This document shows positions 1 through 6,012 of a stretch of 11,467 nt of DNA, piece by piece. Origin of the DNA: Candidatus Pelagibacterales bacterium (GTDB lineage Bacteria; Pseudomonadota; Alphaproteobacteria; TMED109); the NCBI GenBank assembly GCA_002684605.1, contig NYVM01000097.1, positions 1-11,467 on the forward strand, read 5' to 3'. Made by a program: the position numbers and the translations under genes. Under the pieces are notes generated by a model, which saw nothing but the letters and a program-made list of their open reading frames with translations, did not search any database and was not told where the DNA came from. The first letter of the stretch is position 1; every line of letters begins with the position of its first letter.

Positions 1-177
1 ATGATAGATAATGCTATTTATTTACATGACAAAGGATGGACCAAAGAAGAGCTTAAAAGCTTTATTGATAAGTATTGTTTAGAGTCAGGAAATGAAGCAT
101 TAACAATAATAGAAGATAACAAAAAATCAGAAAGTGTCACAAAACTAGATGGTATAATTAATTCCTATAGATCATAA
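1..177 (+). CDS. Unidentified ORF, probably the C-terminal end of a longer gene
   Basis: An open frame of 58 codons runs from the first base of the window to a TAA at 175-177. It begins with ATG at base 1, but no upstream sequence is visible, so it may equally be the 3' end of a larger gene. The peptide is hydrophilic and mostly helical in character (YLHDKGWTKEELKSFIDKYC, then a charged stretch and a SYRS end). It has no signal peptide or membrane segment. I do not recognise the family. It is followed by about 60 nt of non-coding DNA before the next gene on the same strand. Confidence 0.5.
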   Translation: MIDNAIYLHDKGWTKEELKSFIDKYCLESGNEALTIIEDNKKSESVTKLDGIINSYRS

Positions 178-192
178 ATTTATAAAGTATTC

Positions 193-215
193 TATAAGAT
201 ACTGGAGTGGGTGTA
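193..215 (+). repeat. Dispersed GAGTAGG element, degenerate copy A
   Basis: TATAAG, 6 nt, then GAGTGGGTG at 193-213. It matches copy C at about 15 of 21 positions when aligned without gaps. It sits in the leader/promoter region of the 118-aa gene. Confidence 0.3.
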
Positions 216-236
216 TGATTATGTTATTATAAATTT

Positions 237-593
237 ATGAAAAAATTCTTATTAACTATATTATTGTTGTCAATTTCTAGCAGTGCTTTAGCAAAAATGG
301 AAATATGGTTGTGTAATAGCATGTATGGTATTGATGTATATAAATTAGATACCACTGAGCCATTAAATATTTCTCAAAGAATAAATAAGAATTGGAAAAA
401 ATTATGGACGCCTGGTCAAAGGTCTGAAGTAGAAAATATAATTTATGATCCCAATCATAAAAATATTAGAATTATTTATAATATTGAACAAGATAAGAAA
501 GAAATACTATTTGACTTAGTAGCTAGAGATCTAATTATTAAATTTCAGGATGATAATAAATCAAATAGTAAATGGTCCTGTGAACTAAAATAA
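237..593 (+). CDS. Small secreted protein with conserved terminal cysteines, family unknown
   Basis: This is a 118-aa protein. Residues 1-19 form a typical Sec signal peptide (MKKFLLTILLLSISSSALA, cleavage probably after ALA), so the mature protein should be periplasmic or exported. The mature part starts with an IWLC motif (Cys26) and ends with WSCELK. Those two cysteines could form a disulfide tying the ends together. In between are YKLD and several beta-type stretches. The same architecture (AK-x-x-IW-x-C, YK-[LI]-D-x-T-x-P, a late Cys in a C-x-L context) recurs in the 116-aa protein at 6151-6501, so the two look like distant paralogues. No Shine-Dalgarno is visible. A TATTAT box at 225-230 lies only 6 nt before the ATG, which would fit a leaderless transcript. 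The gene converges on the 84-aa gene at 603 with a 9-nt gap. Function is unknown. Confidence 0.75.
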   Translation: MKKFLLTILLLSISSSALAKMEIWLCNSMYGIDVYKLDTTEPLNISQRINKNWKKLWTPGQRSEVENIIYDPNHKNIRIIYNIEQDKKEILFDLVARDLIIKFQDDNKSNSKWSCELK

Positions 594-602
594 TATTTAT
601 AT

Positions 603-857
603 TTATTTCCAATTAATAGACATTCTACATGTAGAATATTTTATTTTGTTGTTCTCAACTGTAACTAAGTATTTACTATCAGAAGAATTAAATTTCAATT
701 CAACAGTTTTACCATTATTAGCACTAGATTGATATTTAGATTGCAAATATTCTGTACACTCAGTTTTACTATCAAATAAATAGGTCAGATGGTTTCCCTC
801 TAGCTCACCATTTGGTAAAAGAATAAAAGTAAGTAGGGTCCAGATATTTGATTGCAT
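603..857 (-). CDS. Small two-cysteine protein of unknown function
   Basis: This is an 84-aa protein. It starts at an ATG with a good Shine-Dalgarno (AGGAG at 864-868, 6 nt upstream). The N-terminus (MQSNIWTLLTFILLPNGELEG) is hydrophobic but short and interrupted by PNGE, so it is not a classical signal peptide. After it come a LTYLFDSKTECTEYLQ segment (Cys34), a basic/polar middle and beta-like stretches ending in YSTCRMSINWK (Cys77). The two cysteines suggest a disulfide or metal site. I do not recognise a named family. A plausible sigma70-type promoter sits at 877-905, with one copy of the GAGTAGG element 6 nt further upstream. That arrangement is shared with the gene at 1543-1950. Confidence 0.7.
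   Translation of the reverse strand: MQSNIWTLLTFILLPNGELEGNHLTYLFDSKTECTEYLQSKYQSSANNGKTVELKFNSSDSKYLVTVENNKIKYSTCRMSINWK
622..650 (+). terminator. Possible intrinsic terminator for the 118-aa gene, inside the opposing gene
   Basis: Bases 622-637 form a perfect 16-bp palindrome, ATTCTACATGTAGAAT, which can fold as a 6-bp stem with a CATG tetraloop. It is followed on the plus strand by a T-rich run (ATTTTATTTTG). It lies about 30 nt after the stop of the gene ending at 593 and overlaps the 3' coding end of the convergent 84-aa gene. The stem is AT-rich and weak, so this is a tentative call. Confidence 0.3.
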
Positions 858-876
858 AATTTTCTCCTATTAAAAG

Positions 877-905
877 ATTCTATCAGAATAGAGAGTTTTC
901 CACAA
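877..905 (-). promoter_or_regulatory. Predicted promoter of the 84-aa gene
   Basis: Read on the minus strand there is a -35-like TTGTGG (900-905), a 17-bp spacer and a -10-like TAGAAT (877-882). The -10 box lies 19 nt upstream of the ATG, leaving a short leader that contains the AGGAG ribosome site. The CCTACTC (GAGTAGG) element abuts it, 6 nt beyond the -35 box. Confidence 0.45.
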
Positions 906-922
906 ATAATGGAGTAGGCGAA
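900..922 (+). repeat. Dispersed GAGTAGG element, copy B
   Basis: CCACAA (900-905), a 6-nt spacer, then GAGTAGG (912-918). It lies in the region between the divergent 84-aa and 142-aa genes. The CCACAA half is the complement of the -35 box of the 84-aa gene. Confidence 0.45.
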
Positions 923-974
923 TAGGTATTTGCTTTTCACGAAGGTTGCTCTATTTTAAAATAAGTTATCTTTT

Positions 975-1019
975 GTACTTCTATTGATGGGAAAAATATA
1001 TGTTAGATAGTAGAAGTAC
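975..1019 (+). promoter_or_regulatory. Inverted repeat enclosing the ribosome site and start codon
   Basis: GTACTTCTA at 975-983 and TAGAAGTAC at 1011-1019 are perfect 9-bp complements. With two G-U pairs and one A-U pair the stem can extend to 12 bp (975-986 with 1008-1019). The roughly 21-nt loop contains the end of the Shine-Dalgarno and the ATG at 1000-1002. In mRNA this would present or restrict the initiation region in a hairpin. As DNA it could be an operator. The function is inferred; the repeat itself is seen. Confidence 0.4.
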
Positions 1020-1428
1020 TAAAATATTATTAGTAATACTTTTCTTATTTTTACCTCGGACATTATTTGCACAATCCCAAATGAAATTTGCATGTATGTC
1101 CTCTTGGTACGAACATTGTTATATGGGAATATGTAAGGATAACTTTAATAAGGAACCTTTTATAAAAAAAGTAAAGATTGCTATTGATTTGAGGTCAAAT
1201 ACTCTTATACGAAGAACAGATAATGATTATATCATGAAAATTACAGAAACTAGTCTAAGGCCTGAAAATCATATATATATTAGTTATGAAGATGATTGGG
1301 CTAGTGGATTTATAGTAATCAGCCTATTAAATGAAGATTTAGAAACTTCTAGTTATATGGATACACTTTTTACAAACTCTGGAGGATTTGTAAGTACTGG
1401 TTTTTGTAAGTTACAAATACAGGAGTAG
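1000..1428 (+). CDS. Secreted cysteine-containing protein, family unknown
   Basis: This is a 142-aa protein. A signal peptide with a basic n-region (MLDSRSTK), a long hydrophobic core (ILLVILFLFL) and a likely LFA cleavage site occupies residues 1-24. The mature part has four visible cysteines: one in MKFAC, a CYMGIC pair, and a late GFC near the C-terminus. This is compatible with two disulfides. An IAIDLRSNTLIRR stretch and alternating hydrophobic segments suggest a beta-rich fold. The layout (early Cys after the signal peptide, terminal Cys) resembles the 118-aa and 116-aa proteins, but similarity is too weak to claim homology by eye. The start is set by GATGGGA at 986-992, 7 nt before ATG. 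The start region lies in the loop of a long inverted repeat (975-1019). Function is unknown. Confidence 0.72.
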   Translation: MLDSRSTKILLVILFLFLPRTLFAQSQMKFACMSSWYEHCYMGICKDNFNKEPFIKKVKIAIDLRSNTLIRRTDNDYIMKITETSLRPENHIYISYEDDWASGFIVISLLNEDLETSSYMDTLFTNSGGFVSTGFCKLQIQE

Positions 1429-1435
1429 GTGGTGA
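1411..1435 (+). repeat. Dispersed GAGTAGG element, copy C
   Basis: TTACAA (1411-1416), a 6-nt spacer, then GAGTAGGTGG (1423-1432). It overlaps the last codons and the stop codon of the 142-aa gene. It shares the ACAAA...GAGTAGGTGG core with copy D. Confidence 0.45.
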
Positions 1436-1453
1436 TATTAATATTTTGATTAA

Positions 1454-1482
1454 GGTAACATGATAAGGCTATTCATGTTACC
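1454..1482. terminator. Perfect 10-bp stem-loop between convergent genes
   Basis: GGTAACATGA (1454-1463) and TCATGTTACC (1473-1482) are exact complements around a 9-nt loop. The hairpin lies 25 nt after the 142-aa gene and about 60 nt beyond the end of the convergent 135-aa gene. This is the usual position of a bidirectional terminator. No clear T-run follows on either strand, so it may instead stabilise the 3' ends or be a protein site. Confidence 0.4.
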
Positions 1483-1542
1483 GATTGAGACTATTTAGCA
1501 TTAAATAATACATAAAATAGTTAATGTCACTAAAAGTAATGT

Positions 1543-1950
1543 CTAGAATTCTAAACAAAATTTAAATTCGCGAGCTAATCGACCTGTGAAAATATCTCCT
1601 TCATTTTCTTGTTTTTCTTTTATTTCATTATAGTAATGATCAACTATGGAAACTAAAGAGCTTCCAATTTTTTTCATTACTTCATTAGGTTTAGTTTGTC
1701 CCCAGTCAAGGTATGCAACTCCAGCCTTTGTAAATTGATCTTCAGCATAAAGCATAAACCTCTCTTCTGAAGGCTTAAATTTTATTAATGCCATAATTAA
1801 GCCACTACATCTTAAATGGATAAAACCTTCATCATATCTATTTTTTAAGCCATCTTTATCTATATACTCTTCAATACCTATAAAATCCTCTGCAGAACAA
1901 AAATTGGTAAACATAAATATTGTCAGTAATATTCCAATTAAATATCTCAT
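1543..1950 (-). CDS. Exported protein with two conserved-type cysteines, family unknown
   Basis: This is a 135-aa protein with a Sec signal peptide (residues 1-20, hydrophobic core LIGILLTIFMF, cleavage near CSA-ED). The mature domain contains an HLRCSGL segment and a KFCLEF C-terminus, giving one early and one terminal cysteine that may pair. The middle is amphipathic and helical in character (MALIKFKPSEERFMLYAEDQF, SLVSIVDHYYNEIKEKQE). The start is supported by AGGAG at 1959-1963, 8 nt before the ATG. A possible promoter is at 1975-2002, again with the GAGTAGG element 6 nt beyond the -35 box. I recognise the general style of marine alphaproteobacterial hypothetical proteins but no named domain. 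Confidence 0.72.
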   Translation of the reverse strand: MRYLIGILLTIFMFTNFCSAEDFIGIEEYIDKDGLKNRYDEGFIHLRCSGLIMALIKFKPSEERFMLYAEDQFTKAGVAYLDWGQTKPNEVMKKIGSSLVSIVDHYYNEIKEKQENEGDIFTGRLAREFKFCLEF

Positions 1951-1974
1951 TTATTATTCTCCTATTAATATTTT

Positions 1975-2002
1975 ATATTACCATATATATAATTATCTAC
2001 AA
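1975..2002 (-). promoter_or_regulatory. Predicted promoter of the 135-aa gene
   Basis: On the minus strand there is a TTGTAG -35-like box (1997-2002), a 16-bp spacer and a TAATAT -10-like box (1975-1980), followed by an AT-rich leader and AGGAG. The boxes are moderate matches in a very AT-rich background. The arrangement relative to the CCTACTC element matches that of the 84-aa gene exactly, which raises confidence. Confidence 0.4.
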
Positions 2003-2021
2003 AGACTTGAGTAGGTGGAGG
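1997..2021 (+). repeat. Dispersed GAGTAGG element, copy D
   Basis: CTACAA (1997-2002), a 6-nt spacer, then GAGTAGGTGG (2009-2018), upstream of the 135-aa gene. As in copy B, the first half coincides with the predicted -35 box on the minus strand. Confidence 0.45.
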
Positions 2022-2137
2022 AACATTATTAAATATTTTATTTATATTTATTTAAAAATTCTATATTCTCATAATTTTTAGCCATAAAAAACTTTATTAG
2101 ACAAAAGAATTGCATATAAATACTAGTATAATAGTGT

Positions 2138-2539
2138 CTAGATACTTAAATAAATACCGATACTAGATATTATAATCTGAATTAAATAAATAAAAACAGA
2201 TAAGAAATGCCAATTTCTAAATTGTTTCTTTTTTTTCTCTTTATTTAAATTTTCATTATCTGAGATATAATTTATTTTAGGCATAATTATAAACAAATTT
2301 AATATAAAGCCTAAAGAGATAATAAATGAAATTATAATAGACCAATGGTCTTTAAGTATAAATGAAAAAATAAATGCTAATGAAGCAAGGATCAAACCAA
2401 AAATGAAATTTCTTGGAAAAATATTTCTTAAAAATATAGATTTATTACTTTCATTTAATATTTTATTTGAAACAGGAGCTACACATATTGTAAAAAACAA
2501 CATATAGCTTAATAAAGAACTGTATAATATTAGTAGCAT
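2138..2539 (-). CDS. DUF4149-like four-helix inner-membrane protein
   Basis: This is a 133-aa protein (from the ATG at 2537-2539) with four hydrophobic segments: an N-terminal helix (about 1-25), two central ones (FIFGLILASLAFIFSFIL and IIISFIISLGFILNLFIIM) and a C-terminal one after a basic KEKKKK loop. The pattern of the first helix running into APVSNKIL, then a FLRNIFPRNF stretch, and a final NWHFLSVFIYLIQ helix is what I associate with DUF4149/TMEM205-like proteins, whose role is not well defined. A TTG three codons upstream (2546-2548) also keeps the frame open; I prefer the ATG. No convincing Shine-Dalgarno precedes either. The coding region is extremely AT-rich compared with acnB upstream of it on the same strand. 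Confidence 0.65.
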   Translation of the reverse strand: MLLILYSSLLSYMLFFTICVAPVSNKILNESNKSIFLRNIFPRNFIFGLILASLAFIFSFILKDHWSIIISFIISLGFILNLFIIMPKINYISDNENLNKEKKKKQFRNWHFLSVFIYLIQIIISSIGIYLSI

Positions 2540-2639
2540 GAGGACCAAAATAATATTTATTAAATAAATGACTTCTAAATATGTATATGTAGTTTATCAG
2601 AAGTATATAATCAATCTATTTTAATTTTGTTAAAATAGT

Positions 2640-5432
2640 TTAGAAATGAACTGACAATGGATCTAGAGGCTTTTGTAGTGGTGGTGTAAAATTAGTAAGA
2701 TCAATTCCTTCAACGGCTGTTTTGTATTCTTCAATTGTTGGGGTTCTTCCAAGGATTGCTGAAAGTACGACGACTGGCGTTGATGCTAGCAATGATTCCC
2801 CTTTTTTTTCTGAAGAATTTTCAACCACCCTTCCTTCAAAGAGTCTTGTTGATGTAGCCATAACAGTATCTCCTTTAGCAGCTTTTTCTTGATTTCCCAT
2901 ACAAAGGTTACAGCCAGGCCTCTCTAGATATAAAATATTCTCATATTCTACGCGGGCAGAACTCTTGGGTGAGGTATCACTTAATTCAAATCCAGAATAT
3001 TTTTGCAAGATACTCCAGTCACCTTCTGCCTTTAGCTCATTAATTATATTATAAGTTGGTGCAGCGACAACTAAAGGCGCTTTAAATTTAACACTCCCAG
3101 ACTCTTTTTCAAGGTTGCGAAGCATATGAGCAACTATTTTTATATCACCTTTATGGACCATACAAGACCCAACAAATCCTAAATCTATTATCTTTTCAGC
3201 TCCGTAGTAAGAGATTGGTCTTATTGTATCATGGGTATAGCGCTTGGATATATCTATATTGTTCACATCAGGGTCAGCAATCATCGGCTCATCTATTTGA
3301 TCCAGTTCTATAACTACATTTGCAAAATACTTAGCATTTTCATCAGGAGATAAGGCGGGTTTCTCTCCGGATTTAATTTCTAAAATTCGCTTTTCAGCAA
3401 TATTAACTAACCTATGAAGCATTTGGCTACCGTTTTCCATGCCTTGGTCAATCATGACCTGAATTCGATCCTTAGCAATCTCAAGTGATTCAACAAGTGT
3501 GTTATCTTCAGAAATACAGATAGAGGCTTTTGCTTTCATTTCCGCTGTCCAGTCTGTAAAAGTAAAAGCTTGATCCGCCAGCAAGGTCCCAGTATGCACC
3601 TCAATAACTCTTCCCTGGAAGACATTATCACCAAATTTTTTCAACATTTGAGCTTGCGTTGCATGGACAACATCACGGAAATCTACATGTTCTGCCATTT
3701 TTCCTTTAAAAGTGACCTTTACAGATTCAGGTATTGGCATCGTCGCTTCTCCGGTCGCAAGAGCTAGTGCAACTGTTCCGGAGTCTGCACCAAATGCAAC
3801 ACCTTTAGACATTCTAGTATGAGAGTCTCCACCAATTATTATAGCCCAATCATCTACTGTTATGTCATTTAAAACTTTATGAATGACATCAGTCATAGAA
3901 TGATAGATACCTTTGGGGTCTCTACCTGTAATGAGGCCAAAATTATGCATGAATTTCATAAGTTTTGGAGTATTTTCTTGTGCTTTTAAGTCCCAGACTG
4001 AAGCAGTATGACAGCCGGACTGATAAGCTCCGTCTACAGTTGGTGAAATAGTAGTTGCAGCCATAGATTCTAGTTCTTGAGCCGTCATTAAACCGGTCGT
4101 ATCTTGTGACCCAACAATATTAACTTTTACTCTGGCGTCGGATCCTGCGTGCAGAATAGAGTCCTGTTTGGTTCCAACAGCATTAGCATTGAAGATCTTT
4201 TCAACAGCTGTTAGACCTTGGCCTTCATGTGAAATTATTTTAGAAGCTGCAAACGCAGATTTTAGATCAATATCTAAAGTTTTACATGCAAAACTTTGCA
4301 GTTTTTTTCCGAAGACAATAGCATAAGATCCTCCAGCTTTTATGAATTCTACTTTTTGTGAGCTAAATGATGAAGATACATCAACCAGCTCTTCATCTCC
4401 TTTTTCATTATATAGTTTTTTATCTTTTGTATTAATTGTAAGAACAGTGCCTGTTTCGACTGAATATTTCTGCTCAAGAATTGGACTATCATCATTATTG
4501 ATAATAGGATTACCATTCTGATCTAGTTTTTTTATCCAGTTTTTTAGGTCTATTCCTATGCCTCCAGTTACTCCTACAGTCGTTAAAAAGATAGGAGAAA
4601 TACCGTTTGTACCTGCAACTATAGGTGCATTATTGATGAAAGGCACATATGGGCTAGCTTTCTTTCCAGTCCATAATGCCACGTTATTTACACCAGACAT
4701 TCGAGAAGATCCTACTCCCATTGTTCCCTTCTCTGCTATTAACATTACACGTTTGCCGGGGTTTAGTTTTTGAAGCTCCTTGATTTCTGCCTGTGCAGCC
4801 TCTGAAATCATGCACTTTCCATGAAGTTCTCTATCCGATCTGGAATGAGCCTGGTTTCCTGGAGACAATAAATCAGTGGAGATATCTCCTTCTCCTGCGA
4901 TATAAGTAACCACCTTAATTTCTTCTTCTATATCTGGAAGGTTTGTAAAAAATTCTGCTTTGGCATAACTTTCTATGATACCTTTAGCTATAACATTTCC
5001 TTTAGTATAAGCAACTTTAAGGCGTTCGGTATCTGCCTCATATAGGAAAACCTGTGTTTTCAGAATATCTGCAGCTTCATGAGCAATTGCTATATCAGAG
5101 CTTAATGCTAAATCGAGAAGTACGCCAATAGAAGGACCACCTTTCATATGAGATAATAACTCAAAGGCAAAGGAGGTAGGAATTTCTTCTATAATAATAT
5201 CACCTAGAATAATGTCTTTTAAAAACTTTGATTTTTCACTAGCAGCACTCGTTGTTCCGGGTATGATATTATAGATAAGAAACTCTAAGGAATCCTTTCT
5301 ATGTTTATTTTTACTATCTTTGATTTGTAAAACCAGTTCTTTGACTAGTGCTCCATTGTCTATAGGTTTAGGCTGAAGCCCCTGTTCTTTTCGATTTGAA
5401 ATCTCATCTAAATAAGCTTTATACAAATTCAT
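2640..5432 (-). CDS. acnB: Aconitate hydratase B (aconitase B / 2-methylisocitrate dehydratase), long form
   Basis: This 930-aa cytosolic enzyme interconverts citrate and isocitrate via cis-aconitate in the TCA cycle. AcnB proteins can also hydrate 2-methyl-cis-aconitate. The order is that of AcnB: an N-terminal HEAT-like helical domain (about 1-160), the swivel domain (GEGDISTDLLSPGNQAHSR, about 175-195), then the catalytic domains with SGCHTASVWD, GGDSHTRMSKGVAFGADSG and the cluster ligands. Cys757 (in GSCMVHKGD), Cys841 and Cys844 (PGCNLCMGNQ) should bind the 4Fe-4S cluster. E. coli AcnB is about 865 aa. This longer version, with its MNLYKAYLDEISNRK-EQGLQPKPID start, closely resembles the form I know from Bacteroidetes. 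The start is supported by AGGGA 6 nt before the ATG. GC is clearly higher than in the neighbours (about 40-47% in sampled lines versus 17-30%), so transfer or high-expression codon use is possible. The gene appears to be transcribed alone from 5497-5524. Confidence 0.97.
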   Translation of the reverse strand: MNLYKAYLDEISNRKEQGLQPKPIDNGALVKELVLQIKDSKNKHRKDSLEFLIYNIIPGTTSAASEKSKFLKDIILGDIIIEEIPTSFAFELLSHMKGGPSIGVLLDLALSSDIAIAHEAADILKTQVFLYEADTERLKVAYTKGNVIAKGIIESYAKAEFFTNLPDIEEEIKVVTYIAGEGDISTDLLSPGNQAHSRSDRELHGKCMISEAAQAEIKELQKLNPGKRVMLIAEKGTMGVGSSRMSGVNNVALWTGKKASPYVPFINNAPIVAGTNGISPIFLTTVGVTGGIGIDLKNWIKKLDQNGNPIINNDDSPILEQKYSVETGTVLTINTKDKKLYNEKGDEELVDVSSSFSSQKVEFIKAGGSYAIVFGKKLQSFACKTLDIDLKSAFAASKIISHEGQGLTAVEKIFNANAVGTKQDSILHAGSDARVKVNIVGSQDTTGLMTAQELESMAATTISPTVDGAYQSGCHTASVWDLKAQENTPKLMKFMHNFGLITGRDPKGIYHSMTDVIHKVLNDITVDDWAIIIGGDSHTRMSKGVAFGADSGTVALALATGEATMPIPESVKVTFKGKMAEHVDFRDVVHATQAQMLKKFGDNVFQGRVIEVHTGTLLADQAFTFTDWTAEMKAKASICISEDNTLVESLEIAKDRIQVMIDQGMENGSQMLHRLVNIAEKRILEIKSGEKPALSPDENAKYFANVVIELDQIDEPMIADPDVNNIDISKRYTHDTIRPISYYGAEKIIDLGFVGSCMVHKGDIKIVAHMLRNLEKESGSVKFKAPLVVAAPTYNIINELKAEGDWSILQKYSGFELSDTSPKSSARVEYENILYLERPGCNLCMGNQEKAAKGDTVMATSTRLFEGRVVENSSEKKGESLLASTPVVVLSAILGRTPTIEEYKTAVEGIDLTNFTPPLQKPLDPLSVHF

Positions 5433-5466
5433 AGTTGTCCCTGTATTCGTTTGTTAATTGGAGCTT

Positions 5467-5489
5467 CAAAGTTAGCTAGTCAAACTTTG
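5467..5489 (-). promoter_or_regulatory. Hairpin in the acnB leader
   Basis: CAAAGTT (5467-5473) and AACTTTG (5483-5489) are exact 7-bp complements around a 9-nt loop. The structure begins just downstream of the predicted acnB -10 box, so it would form at the very 5' end of the mRNA. It could protect the transcript, bind a regulator (AcnB-type apo-enzymes are known RNA binders in E. coli), or act as a DNA operator. The role is inferred. Confidence 0.35.
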
Positions 5490-5496
5490 TAATATC

Positions 5497-5524
5497 ATTA
5501 TAATTTAATTCAAAAAGAAAGCAA
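5497..5524 (-). promoter_or_regulatory. Predicted acnB promoter
   Basis: On the minus strand there is a TTGCTT -35 box (5519-5524), a 16-bp spacer and a perfect TATAAT -10 box (5497-5502), giving a leader of roughly 58 nt. Directly upstream, overlapping the -35 edge, CAAGATTT occurs twice 10 bp apart (5522-5529 and 5532-5539 in plus-strand reading). Confidence 0.5.
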
Positions 5525-5540
5525 GATTTCACAAGATTTG
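5522..5540. repeat. Two-copy direct repeat at the acnB promoter
   Basis: CAAGATTT is found at 5522-5529 and again at 5532-5539, a 10-bp period, so both copies face the same side of the helix. It overlaps the edge of the predicted -35 box, the position expected for a dimeric regulator. No regulator can be named. Confidence 0.3.
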
Positions 5541-5591
5541 ATTACACTTTTACTTTAAAAGCTAATAACAAATAATATCAGAGAACTAGTT

Positions 5592-5969
5592 TTATATTTG
5601 ATCATCATTATTTTTTGCTAATATACAATGAGGCAGCCTATTAAAGCGCCAATTTGCAAATTTTTTATAAACTATATTTGCAATTTGCCTAATAATAGGA
5701 ATTGAAAATACTTTTGCTAAAATTTTCCAATAATCAAGGTTGTTCCAAATTACGATAAATGCATCTATACCTAAATGTAATTTATTATTAGTATCAATTA
5801 CATGAAGGATTTTTAATGCTTCAGAAACTTTTATACCTGTATTAAGAAAATCATCATTTAATGAATTTATATCTTGCCAATCAAATATTCCAGAGGGAGC
5901 TATTTTAATATAATAATTAATTTCCTTAGAACATAAATTACACTTTCCATCAAAAAAAACTTTAATCAT
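5592..5969 (-). CDS. DCC-family thiol-disulfide oxidoreductase-like protein (DUF393)
   Basis: This is a 125-aa protein. The N-terminus has the family signature DGKCNLCSKE (Cys10 and Cys13, a CxxC in a thioredoxin-like strand-helix start), after the hydrophobic strand MIKVFF. The remainder fits the DCC family (YuxK/DUF393): an F-x-W-Q-D-I-N segment, SEALKILHVID, a GIDAFIVIWN helix and a RFNRLPHC tail with a third cysteine. The family is predicted to act in thiol-redox chemistry, but its substrates are poorly defined. Length is normal. The ATG is preceded by AT-rich sequence with no Shine-Dalgarno. It probably belongs to a minus-strand run with the lipoprotein at 6013-6123 (43-nt gap), and ends 159 nt before acnB, which has its own promoter. 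Confidence 0.85.
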   Translation of the reverse strand: MIKVFFDGKCNLCSKEINYYIKIAPSGIFDWQDINSLNDDFLNTGIKVSEALKILHVIDTNNKLHLGIDAFIVIWNNLDYWKILAKVFSIPIIRQIANIVYKKFANWRFNRLPHCILAKNNDDQI

Positions 5970-6012
5970 ATTTATTAACTAATTCATATAAGTTATAGTT
6001 CAAGTACATTAT

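Noticed and set aside
952..963. TATTTTAAAATA palindrome upstream of the 142-aa gene
   Set aside because: Pure A/T palindromes are expected by chance in this composition.
2616..2638. CTATTTTAA / TTAAAATAG inverted repeat just after acnB, considered as terminator
   Set aside because: The stem is almost all A-U and no T-run follows on the acnB strand. It may help 3'-end formation, but I cannot support a terminator call.
3570..3767. 65-aa plus-strand frame
   Set aside because: Lies wholly inside acnB in antisense, with no family resemblance and no ribosome site.
4711..4717. CCTACTC, the GAGTAGG core, inside acnB
   Set aside because: It encodes part of the conserved GTMGVGSSR stretch and lacks the ACAA half at the right spacing, so it is a chance match.
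4558..4773. 71-aa plus-strand frame
   Set aside because: Antisense shadow of conserved acnB sequence.
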